Assembly (NCBI RefSeq): GCF_009711265.1
Contig: NZ_WMII01000002.1
Span: forward strand, 186,001 to 250,000
DNA from: Paracoccus shanxieyensis
GTDB lineage: Bacteria; Pseudomonadota; Alphaproteobacteria; Rhodobacterales; Rhodobacteraceae
Length of the DNA: 64,000 bases
Reading direction: 5' to 3'
Both the position numbers and the translations under genes were made by a program. How positions within the stretch are numbered: the stretch's first letter is position 1; each line of letters begins with the position of its first letter. Shown here piece by piece: positions 21,601 through 29,493 of the stretch. The notes below the pieces were generated by a model that was not told the origin of the DNA, did no database searches, and saw only the letters and a list, made by a program, of their open reading frames with translations.

Positions 21601-21946
21601 GACCGCCACCGAAGGCGCGTTCCACGATCTGGCGATCGAGGCCGCCTTCCTGTCATGGCTGCCGGGCATGACCGTCACCAACTGGGACGGGCCGGTCGCG
21701 ATGTTCCGTCCGCCGCTGGACCGGCGCTGGAAGGTCTCGGGCGGGCGCTGGGTCACCACGGCGCGCGAATATCTGCTGGAGGATAACGGCTGGACCCCCT
21801 TCATGCCGCAGCTTCAGGTGATCGAGGTGCCGGGCGATCATGACAGCATGGTGCTGGAACCGAATGTGCGCCGCATGGCCAGTGTGTTGCGCGAATTGCT
21901 GCGCAATGCCGACGATGCCTCGGCCCGTGCCAAGGCGGCGGAGTAA
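15686..21946 (+). CDS. Type I polyketide synthase, KS-AT-KR-DH-ACP-TE
   Basis: A 2086-residue single-module synthase. The ketosynthase has Cys184 (TACSTS), His320 (CHGTGT) and His362 (KTNIGH). The acyltransferase has the nucleophile in GHSMGE (Ser634) and an AAHS motif resembling malonyl-type enzymes. A ketoreductase with a structural half precedes TGGFGGIG near 1160 and Tyr near 1301 (ADYVAANEY). Next is a dehydratase-like double hotdog (His1385, Asp1542 in HPALLDIATG). The carrier protein has Ser1746 in GGHSL, and the thioesterase has Ser1891 in GFSGGG. The KR lies before the DH, the reverse of the common order. The ATG at 15686 follows AGAAGGGG. There is no loading domain, so the first acyl group must come from another protein, most simply the NRPS two genes downstream. 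Confidence 0.93.
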   Translation: MAFDQDLVSDSDIAIVGMAAQLPGAATVAQYWDNLCRGVESIQRVPQADLIARGEARARLSDPNYVPSAAILDQFDEFDAEFFGLSPKEAAIMDPQHRKFLETCWHALEDAAHTPEGFDGPVGVWAGCGMGSYFYWNVCSNRDLVDGVGHFLLRHTGNDKDFLSTRVSHVFDLTGPSINVQTACSTSLVAIHMACQSLNSGEVDMALAGGVTIEMPHGVGYLYKENEILSPDGHCHAFDHRAQGTVFGSGAAVVVLRRLKDAIADGDHIWAVIKGSALNNDGAAKAGYLAPSVEGQAQAISEALVMSGVASDSIGYVECHGTGTALGDPIEVAALNQAYARVSDGTRQGPCHIGSVKTNIGHLDTAAGSAGLIKSALAVHHGRIPASLGYEAPNPAIDFDGGPFRVNAALGDWPIAGPRRAGVNSLGVGGTNAHAILEQPPEMPGSEESDWPFHIIAVSGRSKAAVDANGAALAAWLRAHPDTDLADLSFTLTQGRRQFDRRRVLIAHDATEAADLLESDDTRLVFDHQHVADGAEPVFMLPGGGAQYAGMARGLYQTEPVFRDWMDRGLDHMASAHGTDLRALWLPEPGAEAGADTRLLQPSLQLPLLMITEYALAQLWMSWGVMPTALIGHSMGENTAACIAGIMSFEDCIGLVRLRGQLMDRVPAGGMLSVPLEPADFAAELAELDLDLAAVNGPSMSVVSGPDAGLDQFAARMAQRDIECQRIAISIAAHSRLLDGVLAEFRAYLASIALNAPQIPIISNQTGQPLSDAQATSPDYWVQHLRGTVRFADGIAHLAQNPDRIFLEVGPGRAMQAMAKAHPAVGANQVITTLRHRDHATGDDTYFMGALARVWTCGGRIDWDQIWGGARRLRLSLPGYQFQRKRYFIERSTSAATEAEAELARIDDTAQWGWRPAWKLASPAIEIGPKGPVVNGTRNWLIFADDLGIGERLGGLLADLGQQVAMVRIADTFADKGQGQFTLPVESDREGYEMLLAALAAQGMIPDRILHLWSVTQGAAFRAGSSLLNSQLERGFFGLLHLAQAIASELPEAKLDLIAICNDALRVADEDAAAPEKATAAGPIRVMPHEMPNIAARLVDIRLPKRPADAAALLLEEALAPQGAPVCAWRDGRRFEQSLEHVALADDGMAGIPDGAVCLITGGFGGIGQAIARELAPRGAKLALTTRGSVDAAPVQLALQQLQALGAQVIALRADVTSADEMARAAAETRARFGGLDVVLHAAGVIRDSLIAAKTDDDCWDVLAPKLMGTQALISALAEAPPKLTVLFASTSSVIAPAGQADYVAANEYLNAVARSAPKALGRTVAVNWGVWADAGMAARALGLDHAVAAGAPVARPLLDEAMPLPGGREFRTALRMDDWIIGGHKTASGQALMPGTGWIELIAEAALESGLSLPIIIRELEFQRPVLVEETALVTTRVEPAGEALRVTILDDPQGAANVTALIAPLQEAAPEPLVATGPWDQDGQGAAIASAQERQMDFGPRWKVLRRFRIAGDEGMAELSLAPEFASEPGDWLAHPALLDIATGWAMALIKGWTPDALWAPMGYRSIRIHAPLPARVISRIRNAGENTDALGMAQFDITLAAPDGTVVAEIKGFALRKLSAAFSAQPKARVQPRSMSPAERRLHQNISQGIPAAVGPAMLSRAISSGLAQVYVSSLDLNALIAEAAVVADAAPSEGGFERPDLDSDFVEPTPGTQAELAAIWSELLGIAQVGAADSFFDLGGHSLIAVRMFGQVRKKFDVDLPISTLFEAPTIAALAALIEERTGPREVHVENIRSLPAERVRHRFLVDMGGRGDGTPFFIVAGMFGNIMNLRQLAQRVGADRKFYGLQARGLLGDDKPHDSFAEAARDYLAELRQIQPHGPYLLGGFSGGGLTAYEMARQLRAEGEEVAMLVMLDTPLPLREPLSKQDRKLIRLGELREGGFGFVKKWVGDRVQYEIGKRRKAQALETGTATEGAFHDLAIEAAFLSWLPGMTVTNWDGPVAMFRPPLDRRWKVSGGRWVTTAREYLLEDNGWTPFMPQLQVIEVPGDHDSMVLEPNVRRMASVLRELLRNADDASARAKAAE

Positions 21947-21949
21947 GAC

Positions 21950-22909
21950 ATGAGCGTGCAAGTCGTTGTTCTGAACTGGCGCACTGCGGACATGTCGCTG
22001 GATGCCGCCGCCGCCGCCCTGCGCGAGATCGAGCTGCTGGACGGTGGCGTGACCATCGTCGACAACGACTCGGGCGATGGTTCGTTCGAGAAGATGTCGC
22101 AGGCGGCGCGCGACTGGCCGCGGGTTGCCGTGGTGCAGTCGGGCTGGAATGGTGGTTTCGGCGCGGGCAACAATCACGGCATCCGCGTGGGCCTGCCGGA
22201 CGGGCGGCGCCCCGATCTGGTCTATCTGCTGAATTCCGACGCGATCCCGCAGCCCGGCGCGATCAAGGAGCTGGTCGATTATCTGGCCGCGCATCCGCAG
22301 GCGGGCATCGCCTGTTCGCGCATCGTCGGCACCGATGGCGCGCCGCATCTGACCGCGTTCCGCTTTCCCAGCGCGGCCGGAGAATTCGAGGCTGCCAGCC
22401 GCAGCGGCCCCGTCACCCGGCTGTTGCGCAATCGCGTCGTCGCCATGCCGCAGCCCGCGACATCGGGTCGCGTGGACTGGTCGGCGGGTGCATCCATGAT
22501 GATGCGCAGCGACATGCTGGACCGGATCGGATTGTTCGATGAAGGCTTTTTCCTGTATTTTGAAGAAACTGACCTGTGCCTGCGCGCTGCGAAAGCCGGG
22601 TATGAGACCCATTACGTCGTCGAAAGCGTGGTCGAGCATATCGGCTCGGCCAGCACGGGGATGAAGACGTGGAAGCGCGTGCCGGATTACTGGTACGACT
22701 CGCGCCGCCGCTATTTCGAAAAGCATCACGGCCGGGCCGGCGCGCTTGTGGCGACGGCGGCTGTGCTGGGCGGCGAGGCGCTGTGGCGTTTGCGCTGTCT
22801 GGTGCAGCGGCAGGCCACGGGGGTTCCTCCCGGTCATCTGGGCCAGCTGACGCGCCACGCCTTGCGCCGCCAGCCCGCCCCTGCTCATGTTGAAAAGGGT
22901 AAGCCATGA
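21950..22909 (+). CDS. Glycosyltransferase family 2 (rhamnosyltransferase-like) within the PKS/NRPS operon
   Basis: A 319-residue GT-A transferase of the WbbL/RfbF type. It begins VQVVVLNWRTADMSLDA, has VTIVDNDSGDGS and WNGGFGAGNNHG near residue 65, a DxD-like YLLNSDAIPQPG, and the acceptor-side motif GASMMMRS...DEGFFLYFEETDLC near residues 180-205. The gene starts three bases after the PKS stop and ends overlapping the NRPS start (ATGA at 22906-22909), so it is translated with the assembly-line genes. This suggests that the polyketide/peptide product or its carrier is glycosylated. dTDP-rhamnose genes at 56247-59600 make rhamnose a possible donor; this is inference. Confidence 0.9.
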   Translation: MSVQVVVLNWRTADMSLDAAAAALREIELLDGGVTIVDNDSGDGSFEKMSQAARDWPRVAVVQSGWNGGFGAGNNHGIRVGLPDGRRPDLVYLLNSDAIPQPGAIKELVDYLAAHPQAGIACSRIVGTDGAPHLTAFRFPSAAGEFEAASRSGPVTRLLRNRVVAMPQPATSGRVDWSAGASMMMRSDMLDRIGLFDEGFFLYFEETDLCLRAAKAGYETHYVVESVVEHIGSASTGMKTWKRVPDYWYDSRRRYFEKHHGRAGALVATAAVLGGEALWRLRCLVQRQATGVPPGHLGQLTRHALRRQPAPAHVEKGKP

Positions 22910-25900
22910 CGCAATTTTCTGCGATTCTGGTTGGAAATGAACTGCTGCTGCGTCACGCGGCGGATACGCTGATCCAGCGTGGGCATCGCGTCGCAGCCGT
23001 GGTGACGCGCAACCCGGAACTGGCGGGCTGGGCGCAGGGCGAGGGGCTGCGGGTCGAGGATCAGGACGCGCCGATCCCCGAGGATGCGCCGGTCGCGGAT
23101 TGGCTGTTCAGCGTCGCGAACCTGTCGATCCTGAAGCCGCAGATGCTGGCGCGTGGCCAGAAGGGCGCGATCAACTTTCATGACGGCCCGCTGCCGCGTC
23201 TGGCCGGGCTGAATGCGCCGGTCTGGGCGATCATCGGGGCCCAGCCGCAGCATGGCATCACCTGGCACCTGATCGAAGGCGGCGTCGATGAGGGCGACAT
23301 TCTGGCGCAGCGCCTGTTCGATCTGCGCGACGATGACACCGCGCTGACGGTCAATGCGCGCTGTTTTGCCCGCGCGGCGGAAAGCTTCCCTGATGTCGTG
23401 GCCCAGCTTGAGGGCGCGGGCCCGCAGCGCGTGGCGCAGGATCTGGCGCAGCGCAGCTATGTCGGCAAGGACAAGCGCCCCGAGGCGGCGGGGGTAATTG
23501 ATTTCAACCAGCCCTCGGCCACGATCGGCGCGTTGGTGCGCGGTCTGGATCATGGCGGCTACTGGAACCCCCTGACCGAGGCGAAGGTGCTGGCGGGCGA
23601 CCGTCTGCTGTCGGTGACGGGCTTTGGCGGTGTCGCGGCAGGATCGGCGGCGCCGGGAACGGTGATCTCGCATGACGGGAATATGGCGGTCATTGCGACG
23701 GCGGATGGCGCGGTGCGCCTGCAATTCCGCGAAGTGCCGCCCTTGGGCGTCGTGCTGGCACCGGGCGACCGCGCGCGGCTGACCGAACTGTCGCAGGCGG
23801 CGGCCAAGCAGGATGGCTGGTGGCGCAAGCGGCTGGGCCGGATGGTGCCGGCGGTTCTGGGCGGTGAGGCCTCGGGGAAGATGGCGCGGATCGAGCTGAT
23901 GCCCGGCGCCTCGGCCGAGCGGGTGGCCCTGGCCGCCGCCCTGCTGGCGCGGCTGGCGGCGCAACCGCAGCTGGATCTGGCGCTGCGTCCGGCGGATCTG
24001 CCGACCGATTCGCTGGTCGCGGGCTGGCAGCCGCTGGAGGTGCAGGCGCAAGGCGACATGTCGCTGGCCGAACTGGCCGCGCAGATTGCGGACAGGCAGG
24101 CCGAGGCGCAGGCGCGCGGCTTCTTCCTTGCCGATCTGCCCGCCCGCGCGCCCGAACTGCGCGACGCGGCAACGCCCGATCTGGCGATCAACCTGCGTGA
24201 TCTGGACCCGCTGGCCGATGCGGCGCTGACGATTGCGCTGTCAGGTGACGGCGCGGCGCTGTTTCACGATCCGGCGCGCGTCAGCGAGGTGCAGGCGCAG
24301 CGCATGGCGCGGGCGCTGGATGCCGGTCTGGTGCTGCCCGGCGCAACCGCGCTGAAGGATATTTCGCTGCTGGATGCCGATGAGTTGCGCGACCTGCTGG
24401 TGACGCGCAACGATACCGTGGTCGATCTGCGGCTGGCCTGCATCCACGATCTGATCGACGAGGCCGCGAAGGCCGATCCCGATGCCGTCGCGCTGGCCTT
24501 TGAAAACCGCAAGCTGAGCCGGGCGGAACTGGCGCGGGCCTCGGACGCGCTGGCGGCGCGGCTGGTGGAACTGGGTGTCGGTCCGGATCAGCCGGTCGGG
24601 CTGTTTGCCAAACGCTCGCCCGAACTGGTGATCGGGGCGCTGGCGATCTGGAAGGCGGGCGGCGCCTATGTGCCGCTGGATCCGGATTACCCCGCCGACC
24701 GGATCGAGCTTTACATCGAAGACAGCGGCGCGCGGGTCGTGCTGGTGCAGGACGGCATTGCCGACCGGCTGCCCAGCCATCAGGCGCAGGTCGTGCCGAT
24801 CCCGACCGCGATCCCGGCGCAGGCCACAGCGCCCGCGCGGAGGGCGGGGCCGGAAAATCTGGCCTATCTGATCTATACCTCGGGTTCGACCGGGCGGCCC
24901 AAGGGCGTGATGGTCGAACATCGCAACGTCGCGAACTTCTTTGTCGGCATGGATGCGGTCATTCCGCATGCGCCCGGCGATGCTTGGTTGGCGGTGACCA
25001 GCCTGTCCTTCGACATCTCGGTGCTGGAGATTTTCTGGTCGCTGGCGCGCGGCCTGCGTCTGGTCATTGCCGGAGAGGAATCGCGGCTGGCGGTGTCCGG
25101 AACGGCGCCGGTGGTGCAGGGCGAAATGGCCTTCAGCCTGTTCTATTGGGGCAATGATGACGGTCCGGGGCCGCGCAAATACCAGCTTTTGCTAGATGGT
25201 GCGCGCTTTGCCGATGAAAATGGCTTTGTGGCGCTGTGGACACCCGAACGGCATTTCCATGCCTTTGGCGGACCCTATCCGAACCCGGCGGTGTCGGGTG
25301 CTGCGGTGGCTGCGGTGACGAAAAACATCGCGGTGCGGGCGGGCAGCTGCGTCTTGCCGCTGCACCACCCGGCCCGCGTGGCCGAGGAATGGGCGGTGAT
25401 CGACAACCTGACCGGCGGTCGGGCGGGGCTGGCCATCGCCTCGGGCTGGCAGCCGGACGATTTCGTGCTGCGCCCCGAAAACGCGCCGCCGAACAACAAG
25501 ACCGCGATGATCGCGGGGATCGAACAGTTGCGTCAGTTGTGGCGGGGCGATGCGGTCGAATTTCCGCGTCAGGGCGGCGGCAGTTTCGCTGTCGTGACGC
25601 AGCCGCGTCCGGTGCAACAGGAATTGCCGCTGTGGATGACCGTGGCCGGCAACCCCGAAACTTGGGTCGAGGCCGGGCGTCTGGGCATGAACGTCCTGAC
25701 CCATCTGCTGGGCCAAAGCATCGACACGGTGGCGGCGCGGATCAAGGATTACCACGCGGCGCTGCGTGCGGCGGGTCATGATCCTGCCGACTTCACCGTC
25801 ACGCTGATGCTGCATACCTGTCTGGCCCAGGACCGCGAAACCGCCCGCGAGATCGCGCGCGAGCCGATGAAGAACTATCTGCGCAGCGCGGCGGCCTTGG

Positions 25901-27495
25901 TGAAACAATATGCCTGGGACTTCCCGGCCTTCCGCAAGCCCGAAGGCATGACCAATCCCATGGCGATCGACCTTGGCTCGCTGTCCGAGGATGAGCTGGA
26001 CGGCATCCTTGAATTCGCCTTCCTGCGCTATTTCGAGGATTCGGGCCTGTTCGGGTCGATGGACGATGCCATCGCGCGGGTCGAACATCTCAAGACGATC
26101 GGCGTCGGCGAAATCGCCTGCCTGATCGACTATGGCATCGCGCCGGAACAGGTCGTCGCGGGCTTCCCGATGCTGGCCGATCTGCGCGCGGCGGTGAATC
26201 CGGCGGGCGATGCGGATGCGGGCGACTATTCCATCGCCGCTCAGATCCGGCGCTGGGGGGTGACACATCTGCAATGCACGCCCAGCATGGGGCGGATTCT
26301 GGTCTCGGATCCGACCGTGGCTGCGGCGATGGCGCGGCTGAAATGCGTCATGCTGGGCGGCGAGGCGCTGCCTCCGGCGCTGCTGGCGGAGTTGCGCAAT
26401 GTGACCAGGGCGCGCGTGCTGAACATGTATGGCCCGACCGAAACGACGATCTGGTCGACCACCGCCGATGTGACGGATGCCGCCGAAATCACGCTGGGCC
26501 GGCCCATCGCGAACACGCAGCTTTATGTGCTGGACCCCGATGGCGCGCCCGTCGCCCCCGGTGCCTTGGGCGAATTGTGGATCGGCGGGCATGGCGTCAC
26601 GCGCGGCTATTGGCAGCGCGAGGATCTGACGGACAAGGCGTTCCGCCCCGATCCTTTCGTTCCTGCGGATCGCGCCTCGCCCTGGGGGGCGCGGATGTAT
26701 CGCACCGGCGATCAGGTGCGCTGGCGCGATGATGGTGGGCTGGACTATATCGGCCGCGCCGATCACCAGATCAAGCTGCGCGGTTTCCGCATCGAGCTGG
26801 GCGAGATCGAGGCCGCGCTGGGTGCGCTGCCCGGTGTGCGCGAGGCGGTGGCGCTGGTGCGCGAAGACACGCCCGGCGACAAGCGGCTGGTCGGCTATGT
26901 GACCGGCACGGGGCTTGAGGAAAAGGCGATGCGGCAGGCTTTGGTGACGGCCTTGCCCGCGCATATGGTGCCGGGCCGGATCATCCGGCTGGAGACGATG
27001 CCGCTGACGCCCAATCGCAAGATCGACCGCAAGCAATTGCCGGTTCCCGGCTCGGTCGTCGTGCCGGTGGCGGTGGCGGCACCCGTCGCGGCGGTCGTGG
27101 CCGCGCCTGCCGCCACGCAATCCGCACCCAGTGCGGATCTGGCGGCGGATGTGCAGCGCCTGTGGTCCGAGGTTCTGGGCGTGGCGCAGATCGGGGCGCG
27201 CGACAACTTCTTCGCCTTGGGCGGGCATTCGCTGCTGGCGATCCAGTTGCACCGGACGATCCGCGACAAGCTGGCGCTGCCTCGGCTGGGGGTTACGGAT
27301 ATCTTCCGCTTCCCGGTTCTTGCCGATTTCCTGCGCCATGTCGCCACGCTGGCCCCGGCCAACGCGGTCGCGCCCGCGCCAGTTGCCGCTGCGCCAGTTG
27401 CCCCCACTGCGCCCGAGGTCGTCACCACCGCCGCGGCAGGCGACGACGCCATGGCCAAGCGCCGGGCCTTGCGCGCGCAATTGCGCGGCAAGTGA
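22906..27495 (+). CDS. NRPS: formyltransferase-like, adenylation interrupted by luciferase-like monooxygenase, carrier protein
   Basis: A 1529-residue multidomain synthetase. Residues 1-300 resemble methionyl-tRNA formyltransferase-type domains, with NFHDGPLPR near 89, HGITWH near 116 and DEGDI near 128 giving the Asn-His-Asp set. Adenylation starts near 510 with YTSGSTGRPKG near 655 and FDISVLEIFW near 702. Residues about 740-1100 are an FMN-dependent luciferase-like monooxygenase (FSLFYWGND, TPERHFHAFGG, ASGWQPDDFVLRPEN) of the kind found in secondary-metabolite synthetases. Adenylation resumes near 1110 (THLQCTPSMGRIL, MYGPTETT near 1173, YRTGDQ near 1264, NRKIDRK near 1369). The carrier domain has Ser1442 in GGHSL. 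There is no condensation or thioesterase domain. The specificity residues I align by eye read D-I-L-Q-M-G-M-I-W, near the glycine code. Confidence 0.92.
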   Translation: MTQFSAILVGNELLLRHAADTLIQRGHRVAAVVTRNPELAGWAQGEGLRVEDQDAPIPEDAPVADWLFSVANLSILKPQMLARGQKGAINFHDGPLPRLAGLNAPVWAIIGAQPQHGITWHLIEGGVDEGDILAQRLFDLRDDDTALTVNARCFARAAESFPDVVAQLEGAGPQRVAQDLAQRSYVGKDKRPEAAGVIDFNQPSATIGALVRGLDHGGYWNPLTEAKVLAGDRLLSVTGFGGVAAGSAAPGTVISHDGNMAVIATADGAVRLQFREVPPLGVVLAPGDRARLTELSQAAAKQDGWWRKRLGRMVPAVLGGEASGKMARIELMPGASAERVALAAALLARLAAQPQLDLALRPADLPTDSLVAGWQPLEVQAQGDMSLAELAAQIADRQAEAQARGFFLADLPARAPELRDAATPDLAINLRDLDPLADAALTIALSGDGAALFHDPARVSEVQAQRMARALDAGLVLPGATALKDISLLDADELRDLLVTRNDTVVDLRLACIHDLIDEAAKADPDAVALAFENRKLSRAELARASDALAARLVELGVGPDQPVGLFAKRSPELVIGALAIWKAGGAYVPLDPDYPADRIELYIEDSGARVVLVQDGIADRLPSHQAQVVPIPTAIPAQATAPARRAGPENLAYLIYTSGSTGRPKGVMVEHRNVANFFVGMDAVIPHAPGDAWLAVTSLSFDISVLEIFWSLARGLRLVIAGEESRLAVSGTAPVVQGEMAFSLFYWGNDDGPGPRKYQLLLDGARFADENGFVALWTPERHFHAFGGPYPNPAVSGAAVAAVTKNIAVRAGSCVLPLHHPARVAEEWAVIDNLTGGRAGLAIASGWQPDDFVLRPENAPPNNKTAMIAGIEQLRQLWRGDAVEFPRQGGGSFAVVTQPRPVQQELPLWMTVAGNPETWVEAGRLGMNVLTHLLGQSIDTVAARIKDYHAALRAAGHDPADFTVTLMLHTCLAQDRETAREIAREPMKNYLRSAAALVKQYAWDFPAFRKPEGMTNPMAIDLGSLSEDELDGILEFAFLRYFEDSGLFGSMDDAIARVEHLKTIGVGEIACLIDYGIAPEQVVAGFPMLADLRAAVNPAGDADAGDYSIAAQIRRWGVTHLQCTPSMGRILVSDPTVAAAMARLKCVMLGGEALPPALLAELRNVTRARVLNMYGPTETTIWSTTADVTDAAEITLGRPIANTQLYVLDPDGAPVAPGALGELWIGGHGVTRGYWQREDLTDKAFRPDPFVPADRASPWGARMYRTGDQVRWRDDGGLDYIGRADHQIKLRGFRIELGEIEAALGALPGVREAVALVREDTPGDKRLVGYVTGTGLEEKAMRQALVTALPAHMVPGRIIRLETMPLTPNRKIDRKQLPVPGSVVVPVAVAAPVAAVVAAPAATQSAPSADLAADVQRLWSEVLGVAQIGARDNFFALGGHSLLAIQLHRTIRDKLALPRLGVTDIFRFPVLADFLRHVATLAPANAVAPAPVAAAPVAPTAPEVVTTAAAGDDAMAKRRALRAQLRGK

Positions 27496-28115
27496 GCGGT
27501 GCCGAGGCGCTGCTGGATCTGACGCAGCGCCTGCTGCCGCGCGGCTTCGGCTGCGCGGCTTTAGTCTTGGATGAGGGATATATCCGCGACCTGCTGCCTG
27601 CCGAGGCGGCGGTCATTCAGCGCGCCGTGCCAAAGCGGCAAAAGGAATTCGCGACCGGCCGCGCGGCCCTGCGCCTTGCGATCAGCCGTGCCGGGCATGA
27701 TCTGGCTGCCGACCGGCCGATCCTGCCCCGCGCGGATCGCGTGCCGGATCTGCCCGCCGGGGTCCGGGCCAGCCTGTCGCATAGCGGCGGGTTCTGCGTC
27801 GCGGTGGCAGCCCCCGCAGGCGGCCCATCGGTCGGCGTCGATCTTGAGCCCTGCGATACCGCGCTGCCCGACGGGCTGGCCGCGACCGTCGCGCCGTATC
27901 GCATGTCGCCCGATCAGCCCTTGCTGGCCTTTTGCGTCAAAGAGGCGATGTTCAAGGCGCAATATCCGCTGACCGGACAGATGCTGGATTTCAGCGCCGT
28001 GCCTGCGGTGCTGCGCGGCGACCGGGTCCGGGCCTGCATGGGCACGCGCCTGATCGGCGCGCGCTGGGGCCGTGCTGCGGGTTGTTTTCTGGCGGTCAGT
28101 CTGTTTCGCGGCTGA
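27492..28115 (+). CDS. 4'-phosphopantetheinyl transferase (EntD/Sfp type)
   Basis: This 207-residue protein attaches the phosphopantetheine arm to carrier domains. It has KRQKEFATGRAALRLAI near residue 50, SLSHSGGFCVAVA near 95, the metal-binding VGVDLEP near 115 and FCVKEAMFKAQYPLTG near 150, the EntD-branch pattern. The GTG start at 27492 overlaps the NRPS stop (GTGA), so it is the fourth gene of the PKS-GT-NRPS operon and presumably activates both carrier proteins. Its last 20 bases overlap the convergent glycosyltransferase gene. A dedicated transferase in the operon supports the whole unit being functional. Confidence 0.92.
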   Translation: MSGAEALLDLTQRLLPRGFGCAALVLDEGYIRDLLPAEAAVIQRAVPKRQKEFATGRAALRLAISRAGHDLAADRPILPRADRVPDLPAGVRASLSHSGGFCVAVAAPAGGPSVGVDLEPCDTALPDGLAATVAPYRMSPDQPLLAFCVKEAMFKAQYPLTGQMLDFSAVPAVLRGDRVRACMGTRLIGARWGRAAGCFLAVSLFRG

Positions 28116-29319
28116 ACAGCCGGGCAAGCTGCTGGGCCGAGGCGCGGATATCGTGGCGCTGGGTCACCCGATCCCGTGCCGCCTGGCCCATCGCGGCCAA
28201 GGTCGAGGGCGAGGTCTGCGCGGCCTGCAGCATCGCCTGCGCCAAGGCATCGGCATCGCCCGCCGGAACCAGCCAGCCTTCCTGCCCCGGTCGCACCAGT
28301 TCGGGGATGCCTGCGATATAGGTGGCGATGACAGGTCGGGCGCGGGCCATGGCCTCCATGATGACGACGGGCAGACCCTCGGCAAAGCTGGGCGTGACCA
28401 GCGCATGCGCATTGTCCATGGCGGCGCGGACGCCGGCTTCGTCCTGCCAGCCCAGCAGGTGAACGGCCTGCGCCATGCCTTCGGCGGCGATGGTCTGTTC
28501 GATCATGCCGCGCAGCTCTCCGTCGCCGACAAGGGACAGGCGCAGGTCGGGGTTCTGCCGCCATGCCTGCGCAAAGGCGCGGATCAGCAGGCCGAAGCCC
28601 TTTTGTTCGGCAAACCGGCCGACCGCCACCAGATGCAGCGGATCTTCGGGCATCGGGGCGGGATCGGACCAGCGCGTCAGGTCCAGCCCGCAATGCACGA
28701 CCTGCACCTTGGGCAAGTCAGCCGTCGCCGCCCAGCGATACATCTGCGACCGCCCAAAGCTGCTGACGGTGACGCAGAATTCCGACAATGCCAGCTTGCC
28801 GCCCAGATCCAGTGGCTGGGGGCGGTCGAATTCTTCGGGGCCATGCACGGTGAAACTGAAGGGCGGCCCGCCCAGCAGGCGCGCATAGGCCGCCACGCGG
28901 GCCGAGTTCGTGCCGAAATGCGCATGGATATGGTCGAGCCCCAGCACCCGCGCGCGGGCGGCGACGCGCGCGCCCTCTGCCGCATAGATGATCTGCAGGG
29001 CAAGGCTGCTTTCGCCCGCCTTGGCCCGCGCACGGGCCAGTGGCAGGACCGCGCGGATTTGCCTGTTTCCACCAAGGTCGCGCAGCAGCCGCACGGCTCC
29101 GGCTTCCAGCACACGTTCGGTTTTAGCGTGCTCCGACAGGTCGGCGGGATCGGTCAGCGTCTGGGCATCGCCCCGCATGGCAAAGCGATGGATGTGAAAG
29201 CCCAGGGCTTCCAGCGCGTTGATCTCACGCCGGATGAAGCTGTGAGAGGGCCGCGGATAGGTGTTAACCAGATAACCGATTCGCAGTTTGTAAACCCTTT
29301 TCAAAACGCTTTTGTCCAA
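28096..29319 (-). CDS. Glycosyltransferase family 4
   Basis: A 407-residue GT-B transferase. It starts LRIGYLVNTYPRPSHSFIRREI, has HIHAHFGTNSARVA near residue 150, SFTVHGPEEFD near 175, the donor-site VVHCGLDLTRW...LVAVGRFAEQKGFGLLIRAF near 240-270, and the catalytic-loop ALVTPSFAEGLPVVIMEAMARARPVIAT (EX7E) near 325. It probably acts on the exopolysaccharide unit or on the product of the neighbouring PKS/NRPS operon, to which it is convergent with a 20-base overlap. The only upstream start is a TTG at 29319; the first ten residues are uncertain. Confidence 0.88.
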   Translation of the reverse strand: MDKSVLKRVYKLRIGYLVNTYPRPSHSFIRREINALEALGFHIHRFAMRGDAQTLTDPADLSEHAKTERVLEAGAVRLLRDLGGNRQIRAVLPLARARAKAGESSLALQIIYAAEGARVAARARVLGLDHIHAHFGTNSARVAAYARLLGGPPFSFTVHGPEEFDRPQPLDLGGKLALSEFCVTVSSFGRSQMYRWAATADLPKVQVVHCGLDLTRWSDPAPMPEDPLHLVAVGRFAEQKGFGLLIRAFAQAWRQNPDLRLSLVGDGELRGMIEQTIAAEGMAQAVHLLGWQDEAGVRAAMDNAHALVTPSFAEGLPVVIMEAMARARPVIATYIAGIPELVRPGQEGWLVPAGDADALAQAMLQAAQTSPSTLAAMGQAARDRVTQRHDIRASAQQLARLFSRETD

Positions 29320-29493
29320 GCCCGGTGGTTGTCACCTACCGTCTGGGCCAGATTACGCTCAATTTTAACTATCATTGGGCGGAACTGAACCCCCCGCTTG
29401 CCATAGACTACGAATTGAGTAGCGATTCGTTAAGAAATTGGCACTAATCAGGTTAAGCGTTGATCTTGGCGGAGTAGTCAGCTGACTGGCATA

